Shown here: in pieces, positions 54,345-64,000 of the stretch
Numbering within the stretch: position 1 is the stretch's first letter
Layout of the letters: the number at the start of each line of letters is the position of its first letter
Origin: Mycosphaerelloides madeirae
Taxonomy: Eukaryota > Ascomycota > Dothideomycetes > Mycosphaerellales > Mycosphaerellaceae
Direction of reading: 5' to 3'
Length of the DNA: 64,000 nucleotides
Assembly (NCBI GenBank): GCA_002785995.1
Contig: NHNV01000076.1
Location: 1 to 64,000, forward strand
Program-made: the position numbers and the translations under genes
Notes under the pieces: model-generated
Seen by the model: only the letters and a program-made list of their open reading frames with translations
Databases searched by the model: none
What the model was told of the DNA's origin: nothing

Positions 54345-55293
54345 CGTGGCGGTTCAAAAATGATTACTAACAACAAGGTCTGATATCCTGATCAAGTGCT
54401 TGCTGAAAAGAGAACGCATTCTGCAGAGACAGGGGAAGAGCGCGGCTCTCGACTTCACTTTGTACGTGCCGTCCGTCGATGAGCCCCATACATTCATGTG
54501 GAGTCTGGGGAGTCGGCGTTACTGAAGACGGGATCCTTTCGAAGTCTATTCCTGCCGCTCTCACACTCGATACTTCGCGGGCATAACTGGAAACGGACAG
54601 CACAAACGAAAAGGCGTCAAATCGACTGCTCCAACGTGATGAGTGCGAGCTTCTAATATCGACATACGAGCTTTCCGAAGGTTATGCAAGATTGCGATTC
54701 AGATTGACATGAAGCGTTGTATACGAAGTACTTTATATAACACTAACAAGACTTTCTGAGTCGGTGTACCTGCATCAGATCGACAGTCACAGAGACCATC
54801 TCGTGAGGCTATAAAGCTTGGTCAGGACCTCATCCTTCCTCGATAGCGATTCCCTCTTATGAATATATTGTCACCCCTAACAAAAAGTATACATACTGAA
54901 GGCAGCAAAGTCCTAATAGGAGAAGACTCTCGGAACCGAGCCGAAAAGGAAGGAGTCCAGATCTGACTTCGCCCCTGTTGCACGAATCGGAACCTCACAA
55001 CTTAACGAGTGAATTTTGCAGCTTTTAGCGCCTGCTAGACATCGCAGACACGGCACATCACCAAAAAGTCCCGGTTCCGGAATCAGGCACGGCCCGACTT
55101 ACTCGTACGTAAAACTAGACGCTACGATTCGCAGATCGCATAACCTTGTTGTCGCTATAGGAAACTATATGGAGAAGACACTCGTCTAATATTGATACTT
55201 CTGGAGCGGATCCTGAAGGCTGATTCGACACCTCGTAACGCCACCCGGTGTTGCAGTAAACTCACCTGCCACCTTACTACCTCCTGCTCACGT
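54345..55293. other. Intergenic, no gene seen
   Basis: About 950 nt, relatively AT-rich, upstream of the NTF2-like gene and downstream of the second carboxylate reductase. Nothing recognised. Confidence 0.5.
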
Positions 55294-58200
55294 CTACGGT
55301 GACCATTTCTTCAACCAGACATCAACATACCGCTCAATCAAGCCTTCACTGACCGGATCTCCAACGCTGCCCAATGCTGGGCACTCGGCCACCGTGCGTT
55401 CCGTCTCGAAAGTTAAATCAGCAGGTTCCTCGTCCTGACTTGACGATGCACCGTACTTCCCTCTCCAGAAATCGATCAGCTTAACACTCGGATTCTTCTC
55501 GACGTCTTGCTCGCTCGCCGCAAGTCTCTCGAGCCAAAGCGCCGGACTGACGATTTCGAAGGAAGGGAGTCGGCTTCTTTGAAGTGCTGGGAGGAGGTCA
55601 TGTCGGAAGCTGAAAGTGTGCGGGTTCGCCAGGTGGTATACGAGATCGACTTCTTCTCTCTGCTGAGGTGAGAGGGCGAGTTCGGCGATGACTTTGGCGC
55701 AGTGGTCGACGGGTAACCAGCTTGGATTCTCATTGAGATCCGGCAAAGAGCCGGTCGTCAGAGCACTCCTGACCATCAACGCAATGGCTTCGGTATCGTT
55801 CCAGTCTGCGCTGAGGGTATCCCCACTCAGCTGTCCGATTCTCAGGACTCGTGCTTGCATTCCTGTTTTGCGCATTGCGTTACGGGTGATATGCTCCGTC
55901 ACTAGTTTACTGCGGCCGTAGCCTGTTTTCTGAGCGTGGTTGAGGTCTTCCACTGCTGCTTCAGGGATTCGAGCTGGTTTGGGGGTTCCGCTTGCGGCGC
56001 TGACACTGCTGCAGAAGAAGAATTGAGCTGGTCGGGGAAGCCGACTGCACAGGTAGAGATTGATGAGGTTGTAGGTGCCTTGGATGTGTTGAGCTTCGAA
56101 GGATCGGACGCCTAGGTTGAAGTTTACGGCCCAGGCGGAGTGGACGATGCAGGTTAAAGAATCGAGGAGGTGTTTCAGGATGTGGCTTTCCAGGCCAAGA
56201 TCGGGTTTGCTGAGGTCGGAGGGTACTGCGTGCAGCTTGCTGCTCTGCTCGTCGGTGAGCAGGATATTGCGGGAGGAAAGAGATTGCATGAGTCGTGATC
56301 CGGCAGATGCTTGGCCAGGTGCTCGTACGAGAGCCCAGACTTGAGAGACATCTGGTCTTCGAACCATCTCTGCGACGATGAAAGCTCCAAGGTTACCTGT
56401 GGCGCCAGTGACGAGAACAGTATGTTTATCCGGCATCCGTCCGTCGCTGGGAAAGTGCTGAGAGAAATCGGAGTACCGCTCAATCAGCTCCTTCATGACT
56501 TCGATCTCATCATCCTCCTCGTTCGTAGCTTCGCCCGTTCGGAGCTGGTAGAAATGCCTCGCCAACTGTTTGATCGTGCCCTTTTCGAACACGATGTTTT
56601 GGCTCAAAAGATGTCGACCTCCACCTAGATCGAGCTCTCTATTGATGCATCGCCTCAACCTAGTTGTTTGCAAGCTATCAACGCCGGCGGAGAAGATGTC
56701 GCTGCTGACATTTGGGATGTTGATGCCGAGTTCATCTCTGAATGTTGCTAGGAGCCACTGCTCCAGTTCTTGCACGTCGAGCGCCAAACTGCCAGGCTTG
56801 TCCTCGAACCCAGACTCGAATGCGGTGTAGGCGTTATTGATATCTTCTTCGAATTGCTGATAAACCTGCGCTCGGATGAAGGTGCCCTTGTCCGTGCGAG
56901 GATACATCACGTCTAAGCCTTTGACGATGACCATCTCCTTGGGTACACGCGAGAAGCTCTCGGCATTGATATTGGCCAGCTCGATGGATGGCCAGACATA
57001 TGCGAGGTACTCGTAATCTGATAGTTCCAGGCCTTCCTCATTCGATCGAAAAATCAACAGGCCTGGGACTGTTCGCTGGAAACCAAAGACAACGGCTTCT
57101 CGAACGAGCGGGTCCTGCCTGATGGTTCCCTCCATGGGAATCGGCAAGACTTTCTCGCCGTTGACCAGAGTGATACGGTCGTCTAGACGGGCCAGATACT
57201 TATAGTAGTTCGACTTCTTCGGATCCGGATGTCTGGTGAAGAGATCCTTGGTCCGGAAGGCATTCTGAGGGTTGGAGGCACTGTAGGGAGGCTCGGTATT
57301 ACGTGTTGGGCCTTTCGAAGGTAATCCGTCGAGTCCCACACACTCGAAGACGCCAGGAGCAATCTCATCCATGAGCGTATGATCTGCTGCTGGCCGAAGA
57401 AGTCGGAAGTATTGCCATTCATTATCTTCTGGAGGTCTGAAGGAAGTCATAATCTGGCCAATCTCTGTGCATCCATAGTTAGCGACCAGGTTGACACCAC
57501 CAGCAACGAGGCGGTTGCCGAGCTCATCTGGACAGCTACTGCCACCGAACAGAACAAGCTTGGTTCTCGCTAGAGCACGAGTCCCTTCTTCTTTCTCCGC
57601 TAGGAGTTGCAGAACGTACGGGACAGCACTGACTTGCTGCGGCTTCGCAACCTCCATCGCCTCGATCAGATTCTGTGAAGTGACAGGCAGCGAAAGATTG
57701 CCCAAATACATCGGCACTCGAGTGTAGAAAGCTCTTCCCAGCTCCATCAATCCGTGAGAATGGAATAAAGGCGAAGCACAGAAACCTCTCAGCCCAAAGC
57801 TCTTTCTGAAGTTGGCCAGACACGCCAGATTCGTGATGAAGATTGGTTTGGGGAATCCAGTGCTTCCAGAAGAATGGAGGATCCAGGCCATCTTCTTAGC
57901 TTCTCTGTTCATCTCAGCGCCTTTGTGTTTGAAGACAGGCGCTCGTGGGACATTGCGATAGTCCTTTCGTTGGATAAGGGGTATAGCGGTGCATCCAGGC
58001 CGGTCTATACAGATCTCGTCGACGACAGCTCGACCGACATCCGGGACAATGAGTGTCTTGCAGTCCGCCAGGTCCAGAAGTCTCGCATACGACGGAGCTG
58101 TGAGACGGGTAGAAAGAAAGAGCGTTGTCCATCCCAGTCTGTTCATGGCAAAGAACGAGACGACATATTCGAAACTGGTGGTGGCCAGCAGAGCAATAAC

Positions 58201-58576
58201 GGGAGCCTTTTCCGCGTCCGGATCCTATCTTATTGTCAGTACTGTCTGATGGAAACCAAGTCGTCGTGCTTGCCGCAGGCTGAACACCATTCTTGATGTA
58301 AAACTGCACAGCAGCATCCACATAACGATCGATGTCTACTCCAGTGTGTTCTTCGTAATCTGAAGCACCGCTCTTAGGGTAGCAAATCAAGGGAACTTGT
58401 TCCTTCTCCGCTGCGTGAGACTTCAACAAGCCGTCAATCGTCTTGAATTTCTCAATGGGCAAATATGAGGCGTCGTGGTGTGCAAGCTTCAGAGAGAATT
58501 GTAGTCCAGCTTCGGCTGCCGTGATGGTCGCTGTAGTGGTCGCCATGACTTGCGATTTTACCGAAAGCGCAACCAT
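55294..58576 (-). CDS. NRPS-like carboxylate reductase (adenylation-carrier-reductase)
   Basis: Complete stand-alone A-T-R enzyme, 1077 aa: activates a carboxylic acid with ATP, loads it on its carrier and reduces it to an aldehyde with NAD(P)H. Model: 58576-58274 joined to 58224-55294. The 49-nt intron has donor GCAAGC and acceptor ATAG, a GC-AG intron; the join gives VQPADPDAEKAPV in frame. A domain: HSSGSTGFPKPI, NYGCTEIGQ, ARLDDRITLVNGEK. Carrier: AGVDSLQT with Ser618. R domain: VLVTGATGNLGAF, FFCSSVSAASG, GYGRSKLVTEH (YxxxK). It is a paralogue of the A-T-MFS/reductase pair at 9.5-14.3 kb, with the same KDLF.RHPDP..S block. An in-frame ATG at 58546 is possible. No other biosynthetic gene is adjacent. 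Confidence 0.92.
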
Positions 58577-59043
58577 TACGGGTTTGCAGAGACCGTATTT
58601 ATTCCAGTGGCAAGATGTCGACGATGTTGAGCTCGCCAGTGCTTTTCCGGATGGGTCGGTTGTTTATCCGCCTCCGCTTTGAGCTTTATCCGCAAATTGG
58701 AATTTGGGGGTCAGGCGCTGGGAAACTGGGGTCGAGGTCCTGCAGTATAAAAGGCTCTGTTGTTCGAGATCCAGTCACAAGCGGACCTTGTTGGAGGTCG
58801 GCCGAAGAAGGATAATAGTCTCAAATACAAGTAATATGCCTGTAGATCATGTACGTCGCCACTGTCCGTCAAATCTCTGTCCGTCAAATGCCATAAGATT
58901 GCCAACTTTCCTGCGCAATGCATATTTCACCATCCAATTCGATATCCATCCAACGCCAGACGATGCTTTTCCTCGCTTAGCTAGACAACGCCGTCGTTCT
59001 ATAACGAGTCGAAAGTACCAAAGCTCTGCTCCCTTGCGGTTCC
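58577..59043. other. Intergenic, no gene seen
   Basis: 467 nt; promoter of the carboxylate reductase, and 3' end of the GPI-protein gene. Confidence 0.5.
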
Positions 59044-59743
59044 TCAGAGCGCTGCAACAACAGCGCCCAAGCCGAGAAGACCGGCACCACCCATCCACAG
59101 TCTCGCAGTCTCCATCGCTCCCCCAGTGCTGATAGGTATGATCGCAGTTGGGGTGGCGCTAATAATGGTGCCGTTATGTTCAACAGTCGAGCTTCCGGAA
59201 GTAACGCCGGTTCCCATAATCGCTGGCGCAGAGGTGATCATCGAGGCTACGCTGGTGATGAGAGTTGAGAGATCGACGGCGCTGTTCGCGGGAGAGCTGA
59301 TCTCGGAAGTCTCAGACCAGGCTCTAGTCTCGGTCGCAGTCTCGGGGTAGGAAGAGCTGTCGCTAGCTGAAGACTCCCAGGAGGTACTAGTACTTGCGAC
59401 TACGCTGGCAGTCATACTGCCGTAGCCTGGGAGGTAGGAGGGCAAGTAGCTTGCAGTGCCAGAGTAGAGAGGGCAGCCTGGGACGGTGGTCTTGGGAGGA
59501 GCCATACCGCCACCGCAGTCCAAGAACTCACATAATTCTCCGGTCCCGGGAACGCTGACTAGGATTAGTACTCTGGTAACTGAGACAGAGGAAGAATTCA
59601 AGTGTCAGATGAACTTACTACCAAGCGATAGAGGCGCCAGCAGGAGAGGAGACATCCGTGGAAGTGCAGCCGCTGAGGTCGGTTCTTGCGAGAGCGAGTG
59701 AGGCCAGCGAGGCTGTGAGGATGATAGACGATCGGAGAGACAT
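59044..59743 (-). CDS. Ser/Thr-rich probable GPI-anchored cell-surface protein
   Basis: 211 aa before processing, model 59743-59619 joined to 59554-59044. The 64-nt intron ends at the second of two candidate acceptors; this one gives IAWYVPGTGELCEF, and a TACTAAT branch-point-like element sits just before it. N-terminal signal (SLRSSIILTASLASLALA), then a Cys-containing head with CEFLDCGGGMAPPKTTVPGCP, a long Ser/Thr/Ala stretch, and a hydrophobic C-terminus (GGAGLLGLGAVVAAL) typical of a GPI-attachment signal. The Cys-rich head plus Ser/Thr stalk is a common fungal wall-protein design. Exact role unknown. Confidence 0.78.
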
Positions 59744-60273
59744 TTCGTATCGTTTGGAAGCCGTTGTAGATTTTGAATTGCGGTAGCCCAGCTGGAAGAG
59801 TAGAAAAGAAAGAAAGAAAGAAAGAAAGAAAGAACGAGTGACTGAGTGAGGGAGTGAGTGCGGTAGGTGAAGGAAAAGTAAGAACGGAAGAGAAGAAGCG
59901 ATATACGTACGTACAAAAGGGGGACGTTACCTATTCAGAGACATGAGGCTGCGGAAGGAATACGAGGGCAATCTCGCCGCCCGCGCCGCAATAGAAGTGT
60001 TTTAGACAACGCCACAGGCGCGTACGACCTTGAACTTCCCGTGAGGATTCCACATAGTGAGGGAGGATGATGACACGGGGTGTCACAGCAGCAAGCGATA
60101 TTGTCGTGTTGGATCCGGATGTCGGATGTCGATGTCGTGGAAAAGGAGACAGAGACAGACGTCGAACAAAGTTCATCGGAGAAAATGTAACGGACCTGTC
60201 TCCGCTCCCAAACATTGAACCTAATCCTGACCTCCCACCACAACCCTTCCTCTCCACACACCACACAGCCAAA
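59744..60273. other. Divergent promoter region between GPI-protein and mL53 genes
   Basis: 530 nt between divergent starts; contains the AAGA microsatellite listed separately. Confidence 0.5.
59803..59834. repeat. AAGA microsatellite
   Basis: Seven or more tetranucleotide units (AGAA phase) in a row, with imperfect ends, in the 5' leader of the GPI-protein gene (CTTT repeats on its sense strand). Confidence 0.85.
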
Positions 60274-60623
60274 ATGATAACTCGTTACCTAACCTCCATC
60301 TCCACCACCTTCTCCCCATTCAATCCACGCTCAGGCAAAACAGCCCGCAACTTCCTCGCCCTGCTACCGCCCAACGCGCGCTCCACAATGGCCATAGAAA
60401 TCAAGTCGCTGCCGCGCGCTCAGGCCGAGCAGCCAGCTTTTCTTGCGCTGAAATTCAGTGAGTGAATTTTGTATGAGGCAAGTGGGTTTGTGGCTGACAC
60501 AATTTGTTAGAGGATGGGAAAGAGATGCGGCTGGATCTGGAGAAGATGAAGATCAAGGAGATTGAGCAGGAGGCTGATCGGCATTCGAGGGGTTTGAGGA
60601 GGGCGGAGGACCTGGCTGGTTGA
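60274..60623 (+). CDS. Mitochondrial large-subunit ribosomal protein mL53
   Basis: 98-aa mitochondrial 54S ribosomal protein of the Mrpl44/mL53 family. Model: 60274-60457 joined to 60511-60623 (53-nt intron completing LKFKDGKEMRL). MITRYLTSISTTFSPFNPRSG at the start, followed by RNFLALLPPNAR and a short thioredoxin-like fold ending DRHSRGLRRAEDL, fits family length and sequence. The N-terminus serves as mitochondrial presequence as in other fungi. Divergent from the GPI-protein gene, convergent with RTC4 (304-nt gap). Confidence 0.88.
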
Positions 60624-60927
60624 TCCGGATGGGCCGGGGGAGGATCTGAATATATGAAGAGAAGAAGACACGCGCCGAGAATGGTGGTATGACGGGATAT
60701 GGAAGGTCGTGCTGGTCAAGAGGCTAAATAAAATGGGCTGCGGCTGCCCTATGTCGCGTTGCGAGAATATATGTGGAGGGCATTGATGAGACAAGGCGAA
60801 AGTGTCAAGAAGGGAATCGAAATGGTGCATCAGGGATGAGACCGCAAGTCGATGGCCTCGAAAATGTATACATATGTACGATATCTATCATGCATTCACA
60901 AACCCGGCATAGCAAGTGCATATATGC
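60624..60927. other. Convergent 3' region between mL53 and RTC4
   Basis: 304 nt; nothing recognised besides 3' UTRs. Confidence 0.5.
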
Positions 60928-62566
60928 TCAGTCATCCGCACCAGCTACCACCTCCATGTCCTCAATAATCTTGTCTTTCGCTTCAGGATGCATAAGCTCT
61001 CCCACTTCAGCGCTCTCCGACAGAATGTCTCGCGCTCGCGGCGCCCAATCTCCGCTTAGTCTCATGTCTTCTTTGATGAGCAGCTCTGCCAGATGCGGGA
61101 CCATGACAGCCTGGACGAAACCGATGACGCCGCCTTCGGTACCCGATGAAGACACCAACTTATCCACTGTCGCTTGTTCTCTTAGGTCATTGGAAAAACG
61201 TTCCATGATATGATCGGTCCTGCTCATGATTAGCGAAGTCCTGATCATTCATCACTGAAAGGATCAAGACATACATCATCTTCGCTCCCCTGGGCCCGTA
61301 GTACCCAACACCCCCTCCTATTTCCTCATCACCCTCGTATGACTGTAATATCCCTCTTTTGCGAGGCTGGAGCTTGTCTCCCTGCAATGCCCGGTAATGC
61401 GAATCAACAGAGCTGTTCAGGATGCACTCAAGAAACTCGTCGTGCTTTCGCACCCGTCGTTCCAGACGCAGCCAATCAATAGTCGGATACCCTTTTTCTT
61501 TCCACGTTTCTTCCGCGCTCTCCTTTTTGTGGTGATTGCAGAAATACCTCTCCCACTTGTATGGCATGGGACCTTTGAAGCCAATCCTGTCTTCAAATTC
61601 CTCGTACACAATCCTTGAGACCTTCCCTCTGCAGTGAGGGCACTCAACATCAGAGGAGTACGGATCTGGTTCAGCTGGTTCATCGATATTGTGACCCTCG
61701 TCAGAGCTGGATGGGCGTGTATCGTCATTCAGGTTGAGAAAGGGATCACCGGTTGTTGAAAGGTCGGTAGAGCATGATGATTTGAAGCCTGAGCTGCTCT
61801 CTTCTGCAAGGTCGAATCCTGCAATTTTCTTGAAAACGCTGGGCTTCTCGGGGCTCTCCTCTGGCTCAATTCGACTCAGCTTTTGAAACCCGTTCGGCTT
61901 GGTTCGACGAGGAGGAATTGGTCTGCCCCCGTAAGTTTTTCCCACTTTCGGTTTTGCGTGAACGTTGTTGAATGGGGCACTGAGCTTCCGCTTCTTAATC
62001 CATTCTGGGTCTCTGTTTTCATCTTCTTCAACAAATTCCCTTTTCTTACTCTTCGTGCTCCCTCGACTCGCTCCAGGAAGCGCGGACAGATTTGTAGCTC
62101 TGCGCCCCTCTTCCTCATCACCCCGAACGATCTCGTCCAGCTTCACAAAGCTTGCGCCGACCATATGACTGTCCTTCGTATCTTCACCATCCGAGCTGCT
62201 CTCCGGATCTGCATTGACATCGTCATCATCCAACTCCATCACGGCCTTCTTCTGTTGCGACGACTTCCCCGACTGCGAGCTCCGAATACTGTCCGGCGTG
62301 AGAATATTCCTCTCCACGTCCGTCTCTTTCTTCACTTGGCTCGTAGGTGCAGACTCGAAGCGCGATGCTGGCCGTGGTGATCGGCAGGGTGATGAACGTG
62401 GTATCGAGTATGGAACAGATCCTGACACCGATCCTGATACCGGTCGTGATACCGATCCTGATCTGCGATATAGTCTGTTGTCCGGTGCGTGGTCGTTGTC
62501 CGAGGCGTGTGGCTGACCTTTGACGATTTTCAGGAGTCGAGGTGCGTTCCTGGTTAGACCTGACAT
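60928..62566 (-). CDS. RTC4: RTC4-like domain protein
   Basis: 527 aa, model 62566-61275 joined to 61219-60928 (55-nt intron completing KMMTDHIMERF). Residues 1-290 are disordered, with charged and Ser-rich stretches. A short Cys motif (CPHCRGKV) precedes the C-terminal domain with KHDEFLECILNSSVDSHYRALQ, YYGPRGAKMM and GGVIGFVQAVMVPHLAELLIKEDM. This is the RTC4 (restriction of telomere capping 4) domain seen in fungal nuclear proteins; the yeast protein is genetically linked to telomere capping. Start: an upstream GTG is in frame but the first ATG is 62566. Confidence 0.85.
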
Positions 62567-63418
62567 CACGATGTTAGTTGCGCTCCAGTGTAAGTGAAAT
62601 TGGCCTCATGTACCTCGAAGTCGAAGTTCAGGCACGTCGCGTTGTACAGAACCCCGCACAGACCCGGCTGGAAATCCTTGAGGCAGGTACGATGCACGAT
62701 ATCACGAGACCAACCCCTAACAGACAAAAAATAGACACAAGGACAAAACATAATGAACTGCTTTTGACGTTATCTAATGCACACCCACAAAAGAAAAACC
62801 ACATAAGTTCCAATCCCATCGTACCATGCCGTCCATCCCATCCCATCCGTGATGTTCCTCCGGGGTATACCTGTCGTGCTATTTTACAAGCAATTAGACC
62901 TGCGCGAGCAGTATTTCGTACCAAAAGTCTAATACAGAAAGAACATTGCCATCTAGTCCTCTCCCCTTCCTTTTCCCTCATTGCCTCCTCCCAAAACGTA
63001 CATAAGACAACCCACGCGCGAGTGACGCTGTCCGTTCGCGCACCGTCCTTCATTACTCCAGCCTGGGGAATCATCACAGCCGAATAGAACGCCAAAAGTG
63101 CCGAAAGTTATGTGTGCGGGATGGGGGTTCAGGACGAGTCGCTCTGGTCCTGTGAAGAGGTGCTAGGTGAGGGAGCATCGAGACCTTTCCCTTCCGCTTC
63201 TGGAATTTTGACCCGTTCAGATAGGCGGTATAGTCGCTTGCGAGTTACTTTGTTCAGGATATTTGCGAGCAGTTCTTTCTCGGTGATGTCCCGCCTGTCG
63301 TTGGGCCGGTGAATGATGGTACCATCCAACGGGTGGACAAAGAAATGCTTTTCGAGATCGACAGCCTGCGCGCCGGTGTGTCAGCCATGGGTAAGAGCTG
63401 CGATGCTGCGCCGAGAGG
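62567..63418. other. Intergenic: RTC4 promoter and HapC 3' region
   Basis: About 850 nt, no gene supported; frames such as 62628-63095 on minus show nothing recognisable. Confidence 0.45.
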
Positions 63419-63936
63419 CTAGTAATCGCCCCCTCCATAGCCAAAGTCCGTGGATCCCTCCGCAGAAGGATCCATGCCCAGAGCGTCGTTTCCGGAGCCA
63501 CCAGCGATTGCTGGCTTCTGGTGCTCGCCGCGTGCGACCAAATTCTTTGGGGTCCAGTCAGCAAGGATATTGACATAAGATATACAGGAATGCTGTAATA
63601 TGTAGAGTGTTTCGGCTCACTTACCTCTCGGTACCTGGCGAGGTAGATCTTCAGCGCTTCGCCGTAGTTCTCAAAACCAAGGGAAGTCATGGCGAACAGA
63701 ATGTCCTCGCCGTTCACAGTCTTGCGCTTCTCTTGCTGGCATTTCTCCGATGCTGTCTCAGATCTTAGCGCCCTTCCACAACACTAAGGCAGGCGCAAAC
63801 CCGATGGCGCTAAAGCAGTACGTACCTTCGCTGGTGATGAAGGAGATGAATTCGCTCACGCACTCCTGCATGCACTCCTTTGCTTCTTTGGCAATCTTGG
63901 CGTTCTCGGGCAGCGCAGTCTTCATGATGCGGGCAA
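63419..63936 (-). CDS. hapC: CCAAT-binding factor subunit HapC (NF-YB), 3' part
   Basis: Histone-fold subunit of the CCAAT-binding complex (with HapB and HapE), a general transcription factor also governing iron and redox response in fungi. Exons seen: 63936-63826, 63752-63625, 63544-63419; introns 73 and 80 nt. These encode the NF-YB core from VARIMKTALPENAKIAKEAK and CMQECVSEFISFITSEASEKCQ through VNGEDILFAMTSLGFENY and ALKIYLARYRE, then a short Gly/Ser-rich tail ending DFGYGGGDY. The acceptor at 63937 shows that the 5' exon(s) lie upstream; a CTAAT branch-point-like element is at about 63955-63962. The start codon is outside the window or past this intron, so the gene is partial here. Confidence 0.93.
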
Positions 63937-64000
63937 CTGGAGCAAAGTTGTGTATATTAGCATCTTGGTCAAAGTTCTTGCGGTTCGGGTGCTTCGAAAT

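Overview
The window is nuclear DNA from a filamentous ascomycete (Pezizomycotina; Dothideomycetes is my best guess from the overall gene style, not proven). The signs are dense protein-coding genes on both strands, many GT-AG introns of about 50-75 nt with CTAA/CTGA-like branch points, and fungal versions of housekeeping genes (OST2/DAD1, Mrp51, mL53, Pho80-type cyclin, HapC, NOT2, VPS53, RTC4). Exon joins were worked out by hand. For every intact spliced model reported, the summed exon length is a multiple of three. I saw no tRNA, rRNA or CRISPR.

Left third (about 1.2-17.6 kb) looks like a secondary-metabolite cluster. It holds a seven-exon cytochrome P450 divergent from a UbiA-fold membrane prenyltransferase/terpene cyclase, an aldehyde dehydrogenase, a seven-helix rhodopsin-like membrane protein, a free-standing thioester reductase, a large gene encoding adenylation domain + carrier protein + complete MFS transporter in one reading frame, and a GMC oxidoreductase. 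The free reductase and the A-T-MFS gene are tail to tail, 42 nt apart. Together they hold the three catalytic parts of a fungal A-T-R carboxylate reductase, but on opposite strands, with a transporter where the reductase should be. A plausible reading is cyclisation of a prenyl diphosphate by the UbiA protein, oxidation by P450, GMC enzyme and ALDH, and carboxylate activation/reduction by the split enzyme, with the fused transporter for export. This pathway is inference.

Middle (18.4-46.7 kb) is mostly conserved genes: OST2/DAD1, a CaM-kinase-like kinase, a PuuE-type polysaccharide deacetylase, a GT32-like glycosyltransferase, a repeat-containing hypothetical protein, a family-2 haem peroxidase, an amidase, an Arg-rich coiled-coil protein, a Pho80-type cyclin, Mrp51, an Xaa-Pro aminopeptidase, NOT2 and VPS53. 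A DUF1295/steroid-reductase-like gene at 36 kb is a pseudogene with four in-frame stops and no frameshift.

Right third (46.7-64 kb) starts with a decayed pogo/Fot1-like element of about 560 bp and a wrecked F-box-like gene. Then come a Tle1-like (DUF2235) lipase domain fused to a P-loop GTPase, with the lipase nucleophile replaced by Ala, a small secreted NTF2-like protein, a second and complete A-T-R carboxylate reductase with a GC-AG intron, a Ser/Thr-rich probable GPI protein, mL53, RTC4, and the 3' part of HapC running off the right edge.
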